From assembly GCA_051000395.1 (NCBI GenBank), contig JBPCOI010000078.1, forward strand, positions 1 to 64,000: DNA of 64,000 nt, given 5' to 3'. Shown here one piece after another: positions 1 to 7,695 of this stretch. A program made the translations under genes and the position numbers. Within the stretch, counting starts at the first letter, position 1. The number at the start of each line of letters is the position of its first letter. This stretch comes from JBPCOI01 sp051000395 (lineage in GTDB: Bacteria > Actinomycetota > Actinomycetes > Mycobacteriales > Jatrophihabitantaceae). Below the pieces are notes generated by a model. The model was not told where the DNA came from and ran no database searches. It was given only the letters and a program-made list of their open reading frames with translations.

Positions 1-89
1 CGCGACGCCCATGCCGTAGCGCCCGCGGCGCCGCAGCGGTGGCGCGCCCCCGTCGCGTCTGCCAGAACGAAATCAGCGGGCCGCGACAC
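1..89 (-). CDS. possible 5' end of a gene leaving the left edge
   Basis: A GTG at 89-87 opens a frame of 29 codons without a stop to the window edge; the peptide begins MSRPADFVLADATGARHRC. It would be divergent from the ATPase gene at 148. There is no Shine-Dalgarno sequence in front of it and the fragment is too short to assign. It could equally be non-coding intergenic DNA. Confidence 0.2.
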   Translation of the reverse strand, partial: MSRPADFVLADATGARHRCGAAGATAWAS

Positions 90-135
90 GATTACGCTGT
101 CTGCGGCAATCTGCGGTATTCACTAGACGGGCCGA

Positions 136-141
136 TATAGT
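136..141 (+). promoter_or_regulatory. -10 box TATAGT of a probable leaderless promoter
   Basis: TATAGT ends six bases before the GTG at 148, so transcription would begin at or next to the start codon. No Shine-Dalgarno sequence precedes the GTG. No clear -35 hexamer is visible 17 bases upstream. Confidence 0.5.
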
Positions 142-147
142 CCAATC

Positions 148-1353
148 GTGGACCCGGTGCGCAATCCTTACGCCCCCGGCGCCGGCCAGCGACCGCCTGA
201 ACTCGCCGGCCGCGACAGCGAATTGCACGGCTTCGACATGGTGCTGGAACGGGTTGCCCGCTCCCGCCCGGAGCGCTCGATCGTACTGACGGGCCTCCGC
301 GGTGTCGGCAAGACCGTGCTGCTCAATGCGATGCGTGGCGCAGCCGTGCGCCACGGCTGGGGTACCGGCAAGCTGGAAGCACGTCCCGGCCAGCCCTTGC
401 GCCGCCCCCTCGCCGCTGCGCTGCACCTGGCAGTCCGCGAACTCGCCCAGCCCAATCGCGGCGAGGCCGAACACGTCCTCGGTGTCGTGAAGTCCTTCGC
501 GCAACGCGAGCCGCGGACCTCCGGCGGCAGGGCGCCCAAGCTGCGTGAGCGCTGGCAGCCGGGCATCGACGCGCCGCTGGTGCCAGGCCGTGCGGACTCC
601 GGCGACATAGAGACAGATCTCGTCGAGTTGTTCGCCGACGTCGCAGGCCTTGCCGGCGACACCGGACACGGGGTTGCGATCTTCGTCGACGAGATGCAGG
701 ATCTCTGCCCCGAGGACGTCTCCGCGTTGTGCGCCGCCTGCCACGAGATCTCCCAGCAGGGCCTGCCGCTGGTTGTCGTCGGCGCCGGGCTGCCCCACCT
801 CCCCGCGGTGCTGTCGGCGTCGAAGTCCTACTCCGAACGGCTGTTCCGTTACGCGCGCATCGACCGGCTCGACCGCGCCGCCGCGGACCTGGCGCTGCGC
901 GCGCCCGCTCGCGACGAGGGCGCCGACTTCGAGCCCGACGCGCTCGCCGCGATGTACGACGCGACCGGCGGCTACCCGTACTTCGTGCAGGCCTACGGCA
1001 AGACGGCCTGGGACGTGGCGCCGCGGTCGCCGATCACCGCCGCCGACGTCGCTGTAGCGGCTCCCGAGGCCGAAGGCGAGCTAGCGGTCGGCTTCTTCGG
1101 CTCGCGCTACGAGCGCGCGACGCCTGCCGAGCGCGAGTACCTGCGCGCGATGGCCGACGTGGCGTCAGTCGGCGCCGCCGACGAGGCGGTACCGACCGCG
1201 GCGGTGGCCCAATCGCTCGGCCGTGCGCCGCAGTCCCTTTCGCCGGCCCGCGACGGCTTGCTGCGCAAGGGATTGGTGTACTCGGGTCAGCGCGGTCGGA
1301 TCGCGTTCACGGTCCCGCACTTCGGCACCTATCTGCGGCGGCAGGACATGTGA
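148..1353 (+). CDS. AAA-family ATPase (Orc1/Cdc6-like P-loop NTPase)
   Basis: A cytoplasmic P-loop ATPase of 401 residues. The Walker A motif GLRGVGKT lies at residues 49-56, and the Walker B strand IFVDEMQDL is at about 178-186, followed by a sensor-like stretch (LVVVGAG). The C-terminal third looks like a winged-helix region. The opening residues (DPVRNPYAPGAGQRPPELAGR) are those of a widespread actinobacterial ATPase family annotated only as ATP-binding; its substrate is unknown. The GTG start is supported by the TATAGT box six bases upstream rather than by a ribosome binding site. The gene stands alone and is convergent with the methyltransferase gene that ends at 1398. Confidence 0.85.
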   Translation: MDPVRNPYAPGAGQRPPELAGRDSELHGFDMVLERVARSRPERSIVLTGLRGVGKTVLLNAMRGAAVRHGWGTGKLEARPGQPLRRPLAAALHLAVRELAQPNRGEAEHVLGVVKSFAQREPRTSGGRAPKLRERWQPGIDAPLVPGRADSGDIETDLVELFADVAGLAGDTGHGVAIFVDEMQDLCPEDVSALCAACHEISQQGLPLVVVGAGLPHLPAVLSASKSYSERLFRYARIDRLDRAAADLALRAPARDEGADFEPDALAAMYDATGGYPYFVQAYGKTAWDVAPRSPITAADVAVAAPEAEGELAVGFFGSRYERATPAEREYLRAMADVASVGAADEAVPTAAVAQSLGRAPQSLSPARDGLLRKGLVYSGQRGRIAFTVPHFGTYLRRQDM

Positions 1354-1380
1354 TCAGCGTGCGACAGCCGGTGTGAACGC

Positions 1381-1395
1381 GGCGCCGTCCGGCGC
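1381..1395. terminator. short GC hairpin between convergent genes
   Basis: GCGCC (1382-1386) and GGCGC (1391-1395) can pair around a 4-base loop in the 44-base gap between two converging genes. There is no T-tract. It may end transcription in both directions, but the stem is short. Confidence 0.3.
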
Positions 1396-1397
1396 AC

Positions 1398-2051
1398 TCA
1401 GGAGCACGGCGGCGGACCGGCGTGCTGGCGGATCCAGGCGTGCATCGCGATCCCAGCGGCGACGCCGGCATTGATCGAACGCGTCGAGCCGTACTGTGCG
1501 ATCGAATATACCGTTACAGCTGCAGCCCGCGCCTCGTCGCTCAGGCCGCCGCTCTCCTGGCCGAACAGCAGCAATGCCTTACGTGGTAAGGGGGTTCGCT
1601 CGATCGCAACGGCCCCCGGCAGGTTGTCGACGGCGACGATCACGTACCCGGTGCGCGCCGCATGATCGCGCAGCGCCGCGACGGACGCGACGTGCGCGAC
1701 GTGCTGGTAGCGGTCGGTGACCATCGCGCCGCGCCGGTTCCAGCGCCGGCGTCCGACGATGATCACCTCGCGTGCGAGGAAGGCGTTCGCTGTGCGGACG
1801 ACAGTGCCGATGTTGCGGTCGTGGTGCCAGTTCTCGATGGCGACGGCGAATTCGTGCCGCCGCGTGTCGAGTTCGGCGACGATCGCGTCCAGACGCCAGT
1901 ATCGGTAGCGGTCCACGACGTTGCGCCGGTCGCCGTCGCGCAGCAGTTCGGGGTCCAGGCGCGCGTCGGACGGCCACGGCTGCGGGTGCGGCCCGACGCC
2001 GACCGCGAGGTCCGGCGTCGCGTCGCGATCTTCATGCTCTCGTTCGGTCAT
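1398..2051 (-). CDS. SpoU/TrmH-family RNA 2'-O-methyltransferase
   Basis: A SPOUT-class methyltransferase of 217 residues, expected to methylate a ribose 2'-OH in tRNA or rRNA using S-adenosylmethionine. The three family motifs are present: motif 1 (NIGTVVRTANAF, residues 80-91) with the catalytic Arg, motif 2 (LLFGQESGGLSDEA, 161-174), and motif 3 (YGSTRSINAGVAAGIAMHAW, 187-206) forming the trefoil knot. The first 35 residues are an unrelated charged tail. In Mycobacterium tuberculosis a homologous gene also lies close to pyrE and clpB. The exact RNA target cannot be read from sequence. Three tandem 19-20 bp repeats lie directly upstream of the start. Confidence 0.85.
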   Translation of the reverse strand: MTEREHEDRDATPDLAVGVGPHPQPWPSDARLDPELLRDGDRRNVVDRYRYWRLDAIVAELDTRRHEFAVAIENWHHDRNIGTVVRTANAFLAREVIIVGRRRWNRRGAMVTDRYQHVAHVASVAALRDHAARTGYVIVAVDNLPGAVAIERTPLPRKALLLFGQESGGLSDEARAAAVTVYSIAQYGSTRSINAGVAAGIAMHAWIRQHAGPPPCS

Positions 2052-2073
2052 CGCTACCTGTCACCATGAAGAT
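2027..2073. repeat. 10-bp inverted repeat across the trmH-like start
   Basis: GATCTTCATG at 2027-2036, inside codons 6-9 of the methyltransferase gene, is the exact reverse complement of CATGAAGATC at 2064-2073 in the first tandem repeat upstream. The resulting hairpin would enclose the start codon. Confidence 0.5.
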
Positions 2074-2119
2074 CCGCCGTCACCATGAAGACCGGCCGGC
2101 ACCATGAAGATCCGGCCGG
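2062..2119. repeat. three tandem 19-20 bp repeats
   Basis: Three head-to-tail units of CACCATGAAGATCCGGCCGG (variants at 2062-2080, 2081-2099 and 2100-2119) fill most of the gap between the methyltransferase start and the pyrE stop. The third unit is the fullest; the others carry one to three substitutions or a deletion. They are not coding on either strand as far as can be seen. Confidence 0.85.
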
Positions 2120-2132
2120 CGCGGCGTTTCAT

Positions 2133-2660
2133 TCAGGACAGACCCAGATCCTCGAGCGTGTACGCCGCGCGGTACTGCAGCCCGGCCGCCTCGACCGCCG
2201 CCCGAGCCCCCCGGTCCACGATCACCGCCACACCGACGACCTCGGCGCCCGCCTCACGCAGTGCCTCGACCGCCGTCAGCACGCTGGCGCCGGTGGTCGA
2301 GGTGTCCTCGAGCGCGACCACTCGACGCCCGGTGACGTCAGGGCCTTCGATCAGGCGCTGCAGCCCGTGCGCCTTGCCTGCCTTGCGTACGACGAAAGCG
2401 TCCATCCGACCCGCGGACGCGTGCAGCATCGCAGCGGCCAGCGGGTCGGCGCCGAGGGTGAGCCCGCCCACGGCATCGAAGCTCCAGTCGGCCGTGACGT
2501 CGAGCAGCACGCGCCCGACGAGAGGTGCCGCGATGCGGTGCAGCGCGATCCGGCGCAGGTCGAGATACCAGTCAGCCGCGCGTCCGGAGGACAGCGTCAC
2601 CCTCCCGCGCACGACGGCGAGATCCTTGATCAGCTGCAGCAGTTCGTCGCGGTCACTCAC
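2133..2660 (-). CDS. pyrE: orotate phosphoribosyltransferase
   Basis: Catalyses orotate + PRPP to OMP + PPi, the fifth step of de novo pyrimidine synthesis, in the cytoplasm. With the GTG at 2660 the protein is 175 residues and starts VSDRDELLQL, the usual N-terminus of short actinobacterial PyrE. A further in-frame GTG at 2690 would add ten residues with no similarity to the family. The PRPP-binding loop VVALEDTSTTGAS is at residues 114-126, and GGLTLGADPLA at 65-75 is the second conserved glycine-rich segment. The gene stands between the methyltransferase and an oxidoreductase, all on the same strand. Confidence 0.93.
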   Translation of the reverse strand: MSDRDELLQLIKDLAVVRGRVTLSSGRAADWYLDLRRIALHRIAAPLVGRVLLDVTADWSFDAVGGLTLGADPLAAAMLHASAGRMDAFVVRKAGKAHGLQRLIEGPDVTGRRVVALEDTSTTGASVLTAVEALREAGAEVVGVAVIVDRGARAAVEAAGLQYRAAYTLEDLGLS

Positions 2661-2676
2661 GGGGCGAGCGTATCGA

Positions 2677-2731
2677 CCGCGATCGTGCACGTTCTGGCCG
2701 CCTCACGGCTGCGAAAGTTGCCCGATCGCGG
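2677..2731. repeat. palindromic element between pyrE and the SDR gene
   Basis: The left arm CCGCGATCGTGCACGTTC (2677-2694) is nearly the reverse complement of the right arm at 2713-2731 (which reads CCGCGATCGGGCAACTTTC on the other strand): one indel and two mismatches. The arm core GATCGTGCAAC matches the arms of the hairpin found inside grpE at 15804-15850. It may work as a terminator, but its resemblance to the grpE copy suggests a dispersed palindromic repeat. Confidence 0.65.
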
Positions 2732-2732
2732 G

Positions 2733-3500
2733 TCAGTACGAGCGGCGCGCCATGATCGCGCGCAGCAACGGGCGCGGCAGCACTCGGGTGGCCCCGACCA
2801 GCGTCTTGTACTGCCGACTCGGCACGCTCACCGCCTTGCCCTTGGCGACGTCGGCCAGGCCTTCGCGCACCACCGTCGCCGCGTCGAGCCACATCCGCGC
2901 CGGAACCTGCGACATGTCGGCGTTGGCCCGCTCGTGGAACTCGGTGTGCGTGAAACCCGGGCAGATCGCAGTGACCGTCACCCCGGTGCCACGTAATTGC
3001 ACTGCCAGCGCCTCACTGAACATCGTCACCCACGCCTTGCTGGCCGAGTACGTCGCATTGCCCCCGCGTGGTACGAAGCCGGCCACCGAGGACACATTGA
3101 CGATCTGCCCGCGGCCGCGACCGGTCATCGCCCGCACCGCGGCGTGCGACAGGCGCAGCACCGCACGGACATTGAGGTCGAGCTGGCGTTCCTCGTCGGC
3201 CAGGGACGCGGACCCGAACTTCTGATACATCCCCAGACCGGCGTTGTTGACAAGCAACTCGACCGGCCGCTGCACGTCACAGATGCGCTCGGCGACGGCG
3301 TGACATCCCGCGTCGGTGCTCAGATCGGCGGCCAGGATCTCCACGTGCACCCCGTGCGCCGATGTCAGCTCGTCGCAGGTGACAGCGAGGCGGGCCCGGT
3401 CACGTGCCACGAGCACCAAGTCGTGGCCGGCCACGGCGAGCTGACGGGCGAACTGCGCCCCCAGCCCCGCGGTTGCACCCGTGACGAGAGCGGTGCTCAC
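2733..3500 (-). CDS. short-chain dehydrogenase/reductase
   Basis: An NAD(P)H-dependent oxidoreductase of 255 residues with a full classical SDR set: cofactor loop TGATAGLG (7-14), NNAG (85-88), catalytic Ser138 (NVSSVAG), and Tyr151-x-x-x-Lys155 (YSASK). The sequence around the substrate loop (CPGFTHTEFHERA) resembles the DltE/YqjQ-like cytoplasmic SDR group of unknown substrate. Its GTG start at 3500 abuts the TAG stop of the upstream membrane protein gene (3503-3501), so the two are very likely translationally coupled. Confidence 0.85.
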   Translation of the reverse strand: MSTALVTGATAGLGAQFARQLAVAGHDLVLVARDRARLAVTCDELTSAHGVHVEILAADLSTDAGCHAVAERICDVQRPVELLVNNAGLGMYQKFGSASLADEERQLDLNVRAVLRLSHAAVRAMTGRGRGQIVNVSSVAGFVPRGGNATYSASKAWVTMFSEALAVQLRGTGVTVTAICPGFTHTEFHERANADMSQVPARMWLDAATVVREGLADVAKGKAVSVPSRQYKTLVGATRVLPRPLLRAIMARRSY

Positions 3501-4301
3501 CTACACCTCGGTCCGACGCGACTTGCTCGCCTTGGCGCGGGAGCGGGCCAGCTCTGCGCCGCGCGCGACGGCGGCCTCGTCGGCGCGCACCTTCGCCTTG
3601 CTCCGCACCCCGGTCGGACCGCCGGACGCAGGACGGGTGGCGGCGCGCGCCGGCGCGCCCGCCCTCGGCGTCACGGGCCGTCGCGGCCCGAACAGCGAGC
3701 CGAGGCCAGGACGCGCGGGCGCGCCCTCACGCGGCGCCGGCTTGTGCGCGGTGAAGTACTGGCTGCTCGGTCGCAGGTTCACCGCCACCACCGCCACGAT
3801 GAAGGCGGCGCCGGAGACGAACGCGGCCGACTTGAACGGCCCGGGGATGGACTGGCTCACGGACAGGACGGACGCGAGGCCGGCCAGGGTGCCCGTGTAG
3901 CTGCAGACCACCCACAGGCCGAGCACCATCCAGCGTGACCAGTGCCGGCCGCGGTAGACCGCGACGGCGACCAGGGCGAGGGCCACGCACAGGACCACGC
4001 TGGCCACGACCTGCGAGGACTGCACGCTGGACACGTGGCTGGCCAGTTGGGACGCGGAGCGATGCACCGGCGGCTTCGCCGTTCGGTCGGCCTTGGTGAT
4101 GCTGTCGGCGAGCCAACCGCGTTCGCCGTACAGCGACAGGCCGGCGATCACGGCAGCAACTCCGGCCACCGCGAGCGCAACCACGGCAGCCACAATGGTG
4201 CGGGGACGCCCGATATCGACGGGGGTGGCGGGCACGGCCGACGCGGGACGCTTGCGCATGCTCACGCGCTGGGCTTTCGCCGTCGGTTGGTTGTCGCTCA
4301 C
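3501..4301 (-). CDS. four-helix membrane protein with basic C-terminal tail
   Basis: The protein is not assigned to a named family. From the GTG at 4301 (VSDNQPTAKAQRVSMRKRP) it has 266 residues. A short polar N-terminus is followed by four hydrophobic segments at about residues 35-60, 102-125, 130-158 and 163-185, then a long Ala/Arg/Lys-rich tail of about 75 residues that is probably cytoplasmic and could bind nucleic acid or acidic lipids. An earlier in-frame start at 4481 would add 60 residues that overlap the divergent gene's promoter and look non-coding. The gene is coupled to the SDR gene downstream. Confidence 0.7.
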   Translation of the reverse strand: MSDNQPTAKAQRVSMRKRPASAVPATPVDIGRPRTIVAAVVALAVAGVAAVIAGLSLYGERGWLADSITKADRTAKPPVHRSASQLASHVSSVQSSQVVASVVLCVALALVAVAVYRGRHWSRWMVLGLWVVCSYTGTLAGLASVLSVSQSIPGPFKSAAFVSGAAFIVAVVAVNLRPSSQYFTAHKPAPREGAPARPGLGSLFGPRRPVTPRAGAPARAATRPASGGPTGVRSKAKVRADEAAVARGAELARSRAKASKSRRTEV

Positions 4302-4386
4302 CGGCGCAGTGTACGTGCGCCAACCGGGCACGCGCCCCCTGACTACAGTCGCAGACGACAGCCGCCGCGAAACCCGGAGCACACCG

Positions 4387-5013
4387 ATGACGACCCCGCC
4401 TGCCGACCGGCCCGAACCGCCGGATCCGGGCGCCGCGCGCTGGAGCGGTTCGCCGCCGTCCGAGCCGGTGTCGCTGGACAAGCCACAGCCGCCGGACGAT
4501 CCAGGGACCGCGGACGGCCCGTTGGACTTCGACCCGTACCGCTTCGGAGCGCCGGAACGCCCTGTCTCGCCCGAGTACGCGCCGCCCGGCTACCGCCCGC
4601 CGTCCGGTCACCAGCCTCCGCCGCCGGCTGGGTCAGCCTTCGGCGGCTACCGGCTGCCCGCGCCGTTGCCGCCGAGCGGATACCAGCAGTACCCGCAGCC
4701 GCGTACCGGCAACGGCAAGGCGATCGCCGCGCTCGTGCTCGGCATCGCCTCGATCGTGCTGTGCTGGACGTCCGTCTTCGACGCGATACCGGTGCTGCTC
4801 GCGATCATCTTCGGCATCCTCGCGCTCGCCGACGCCAGGCGCCGCCCTGGGCACGGCGGTCGTGGCATGGCGGTCGCGGGCATCGCCTGCGCGGTGGTGG
4901 GCGTGCTGCTCGCCGCGGCGCTGACGGTCTTCTTCTACAGCCGTCTCAGGCCGTGTCTGGACTACAACCCGAGTTCGGCGCAGTACAAGACGTGCATCCG
5001 CAACAACATCTGA
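4387..5013 (+). CDS. proline-rich DUF4190-type membrane protein
   Basis: This 208-residue protein has a Pro/Tyr/Gly-rich cytoplasmic N-terminus (about residues 1-110) followed by a DUF4190-like unit: NGKAIAALVLGIASIVLCW...AIIFGILALADARRR, then RGMAVAGIACAVVGVLL and a short extracytoplasmic end with two Cys. Start ATG 4387 has GGAG eight bases upstream. TACAGT at about 4341-4346 could be its -10 box. The function of DUF4190 proteins is unknown; they are common in actinobacterial envelopes. The gene is convergent with a shorter paralogue ending at 5021. Confidence 0.75.
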   Translation: MTTPPADRPEPPDPGAARWSGSPPSEPVSLDKPQPPDDPGTADGPLDFDPYRFGAPERPVSPEYAPPGYRPPSGHQPPPPAGSAFGGYRLPAPLPPSGYQQYPQPRTGNGKAIAALVLGIASIVLCWTSVFDAIPVLLAIIFGILALADARRRPGHGGRGMAVAGIACAVVGVLLAAALTVFFYSRLRPCLDYNPSSAQYKTCIRNNI

Positions 5014-5020
5014 CGTGCGG

Positions 5021-5377
5021 TCAGACGATGAACCGGTGGTTGCTGGCGAGCACGGCGATCAGGACGATGTAGCCGATCAGTGCGATCACGCCGAGGACGA
5101 TGCCGGCGACCGCCATCCCTTTGCCGGACGCGCCCTTGTTGGCGCGGTTGAGCCCGATCGCGCCGAAGATGATCGCCAGCGGGCTGAGGATGAACCAGAG
5201 GAACAGCAGTCCGATGATCCCGCAGACGAGCGCGGCGATGGCCAGGCCGTTGCTGCTCGGCGCCTCGGGGTAACCGCCGTACCCGGGCGGCGGCGCCGAG
5301 GGGTAGTTCCCGCCCTGCGGGGGAGCCGGGTACTGCGCCGGCTGCTGATTGGGCCGGTCCTTCTCCCAGTTCGTCAC
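5021..5377 (-). CDS. small DUF4190-type membrane protein
   Basis: From the GTG at 5377 (VTNWEKDRPNQQPAQYPAPP), with a strong GGAGGG ribosome binding site nine bases upstream, the protein has 118 residues. It combines a Pro/Gly/Tyr-rich N-terminus with two hydrophobic segments (LAIAALVCGIIGLLFLWF and GMAVAGIVLGVIALIGYIVLIAVLA) separated by the NRANKGASGKG turn typical of DUF4190. It is a shortened paralogue of the converging gene 4387-5013, with only seven bases between the stops. Function is unknown. Confidence 0.75.
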   Translation of the reverse strand: MTNWEKDRPNQQPAQYPAPPQGGNYPSAPPPGYGGYPEAPSSNGLAIAALVCGIIGLLFLWFILSPLAIIFGAIGLNRANKGASGKGMAVAGIVLGVIALIGYIVLIAVLASNHRFIV

Positions 5378-5473
5378 GACTGCACCCTCCGGATCGGACC
5401 GCCGGAGCGCGGCCGCTGCCGAAAATGATCGCACACGGCGGCATGGCCGCGCGCGCGCAAATCGGCGATTGGC

Positions 5474-6529
5474 TCAGATACCGGTCGCGGAGCGGGTGGC
5501 CAGGCCGTACTGCTGCGCCAGCGGGTTCCACTGCGCGACGAAGGCCTGCTTGGACGCGGTGGCCTTGCTGCTGAGCGCGTCGCCGCTGCTCTGCGCCGGG
5601 TCACCGCTCAGCGGTGCGGACGCCCCGCTGTCGCAGGTGGCCTGGCTGTCCTGCGCCCACTGGGCGTAGTCGTCGTCGGACTCGGCGGAATAGGTCCACA
5701 TGTCCCGCATCCGGCTCACCAGCCCCGGGCCGCCCGGAAGTCCCGCGGTGTCGACCGAGCCGACCGCGTCGACCAGCTGCCGGCGTTGTGCGGCCACCTG
5801 GCTCAGGTTCTGCGCCGCGTCGGCCGCGTTCGAGCAGTTGTCGAGTTCTGCCAGCGCCGCATGCACCGTCTGGCGCATTTGGGCGGCCTGGCCCAGCAGG
5901 GCGCCTAGCTGCGCGGCCGCTGTCGCCGCGCCCGCGGTCGAGGTCGGGGTGACGGTCACCGTCGCGTTCGGCTGGCTCGGCGCGCCCGCGCTCGAGGCGG
6001 TGCTGCCGGGCGCGGCTGTCGACGGCGCGTTGGTCGTGCCCTGCGCGGCGCGAGAGCTCGCCGCGCCTGCCGCCACCGGGGAATCGTGCCGGGTCAGCAG
6101 TACCGCGGCGAGCACGCCGCCCGCGACGAGCAGCACCGCAAGCACGACGCACAGCGCGATGACCGCGGTCCGCGACGAGCGATCGGGCGGCGGACCTCCA
6201 TACGCGGGCGGCCGCATGCCAGGCGGCCCGCCGTAGGGGGATGGCCCGTAGCCGGGCGGCGCAGCTGAGGGCGAACCGAAGCCCGGCGGCCCGTAGACCG
6301 GGGGCTGAGGCGGCGGCGGACCGTAGATCGGCGGCTGGGGGGACGGCGGACCGTAGGCCGGCGGCGGCTGGGGGGACGGCGGTGACGGCGGACCGTAGAC
6401 CGGCGGCCGGGGGGACGGCGGTGACGGCGGCGGCGGCTGGTACGGGTGCGTCGCGGGCGTCGGGCGCGGACGGGTCGGATACTCGCCCGATCCCTCGGTT
6501 GGTTGCTCCCACGGCGGCACGTCGGTCAT
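5474..6529 (-). CDS. proline-rich single-pass membrane protein
   Basis: This 351-residue protein has no recognisable enzyme domain. Residues 20-115 are a low-complexity repeat of YGPPxPxPP units, presumably cytoplasmic, followed by one membrane helix at about 121-145. A Ser/Ala/Thr-rich extracytoplasmic spacer leads to an alpha-helical C-terminal domain (about 205-351) with two Cys (NCSNAADAAQ and ATCDSGAS) that may form a disulfide. ATG 6529 has GGAGG upstream. The DNA of the Pro-rich part is itself repetitive (about 6190-6440). Similar layouts occur in actinobacterial envelope proteins of unknown role. Confidence 0.7.
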   Translation of the reverse strand: MTDVPPWEQPTEGSGEYPTRPRPTPATHPYQPPPPSPPSPRPPVYGPPSPPSPQPPPAYGPPSPQPPIYGPPPPQPPVYGPPGFGSPSAAPPGYGPSPYGGPPGMRPPAYGGPPPDRSSRTAVIALCVVLAVLLVAGGVLAAVLLTRHDSPVAAGAASSRAAQGTTNAPSTAAPGSTASSAGAPSQPNATVTVTPTSTAGAATAAAQLGALLGQAAQMRQTVHAALAELDNCSNAADAAQNLSQVAAQRRQLVDAVGSVDTAGLPGGPGLVSRMRDMWTYSAESDDDYAQWAQDSQATCDSGASAPLSGDPAQSSGDALSSKATASKQAFVAQWNPLAQQYGLATRSATGI

Positions 6530-6568
6530 CGCGACCTCCCTAGCGGGACACTAGTTGCTGGCCCGGGC

Positions 6569-7603
6569 TCAGGCGACCCGGCCGCCAGGCAGCAGCAGCA
6601 TCGCCTCCTGCGTGACGATCGCCTCGCCGCCGGCGTAGTACAGCGTGCCCGGTCCCTCGGACAGGATGGCGACGGCGTAGCGATCGCCCTGCACGAGACC
6701 GGTGCTGTCCACGATCGCGTTCGTCGGATGCACCACGTCGCGGTTGGTGTCCCACCCGTTCTTCAGCGCCGCGCTGGGCGCCGCGACCGCGATGCCGAAC
6801 GCGTTGGGCTCGCCGCCGCTGCTGGCCTGCGCGTAGCCGTGCAGCGCACCGGACAGCCACGGCCACACCGACGGGTCGTGGCGGACGGCGGCGTAGAACC
6901 GCACCAGCCCGCGAGCCGAGATCTGCGTGCTGCCCCAGATCCCCGGCATCGTCGGCGGCGCACCGATTCCCCCCAGTCCGTAGTGCGCGGCGAGCCACGG
7001 CAGCAGGGCGTCCCTGCCGACGCGGGGGTACAGCGTCCAGGCCGCGGCGTTGTCCGACTGAGTGATCATCTTCTCGGCCAGGGCCGCAGTGTCGCCGGTC
7101 ATCTGGCCGGTGAGCAGCAGCCTGGTGGCGATGAAGATCTTCGCGACGGACGCGCTCGCGTAGTAACCGTCCGCGTTGCCGGCCGTCGTGATCGCGCCGG
7201 TAGCCGTGTCGAGGACGGCCACTCCGGACGTCATGCCGTGCTCGCCGGCGTAGCGCACCGCAGCCTCGGCCCGCGCGGTCAGCCCGTCCGGCGACGGGGA
7301 AGCGGGTGTGGTGCTGACCGGCGGGACGCCCGCATGCGACAAGTACGGTGTCGTCTTCTTCGCCGGCGAACGGTGCGCCGGTTGCGTGCTGCGTCGCGAC
7401 GGGACGGGCGCCGCCGGCGTCGTCGCGTCGCCCGGCACGCGCAGCGCCGCCGGCGTGTCAGCCGGCGGATGCGCCGTGCCGCTCGTGGTGCGCCCGAGCG
7501 CGACGAAGGCGACGGCCGCCCCCAGAAGGAGGACGACCAGCGTCACGGCAACCCAGCCGACGGCCGCGCCGCCGCCTCGCCCGTGCGCCCCCCTGGATGC
7601 CAT
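6569..7603 (-). CDS. membrane-anchored serine hydrolase, class A beta-lactamase fold
   Basis: This 344-residue protein has an N-terminal anchor helix (residues 16-36), a Pro/Thr/Ser-rich linker to about 105, and a penicillin-recognising domain. The three active-site motifs are readable: SVAK (152-155, nucleophile Ser152), SDN (183-185) and KNG (281-283) in place of the usual KTG/KSG. It is likely to act outside the membrane on peptidoglycan peptides or beta-lactams; which of the two cannot be told. It lies downstream of clpB on the same strand but a hairpin separates them. The ATG at 7603 follows GACAAT by seven bases, so it may be leaderless. Confidence 0.75.
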   Translation of the reverse strand: MASRGAHGRGGGAAVGWVAVTLVVLLLGAAVAFVALGRTTSGTAHPPADTPAALRVPGDATTPAAPVPSRRSTQPAHRSPAKKTTPYLSHAGVPPVSTTPASPSPDGLTARAEAAVRYAGEHGMTSGVAVLDTATGAITTAGNADGYYASASVAKIFIATRLLLTGQMTGDTAALAEKMITQSDNAAAWTLYPRVGRDALLPWLAAHYGLGGIGAPPTMPGIWGSTQISARGLVRFYAAVRHDPSVWPWLSGALHGYAQASSGGEPNAFGIAVAAPSAALKNGWDTNRDVVHPTNAIVDSTGLVQGDRYAVAILSEGPGTLYYAGGEAIVTQEAMLLLPGGRVA

Positions 7604-7620
7604 GCCTGCGATTGTCGCCT

Positions 7621-7653
7621 ATCGGCCCGCACGACACGGGCAAGCGGGCCGAT
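7621..7653 (-). terminator. hairpin downstream of clpB
   Basis: ATCGGCCCGC (7621-7630) is the exact reverse complement of GCGGGCCGAT (7644-7653), giving a 10-bp GC-rich stem and 13-base loop 43 bases after the clpB stop. No T-tract follows, as is usual for actinobacterial terminators. Confidence 0.6.
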
Positions 7654-7695
7654 GACCGGACCCCAGCACAGGACGAGCGTTTGAATATGGCCGCC

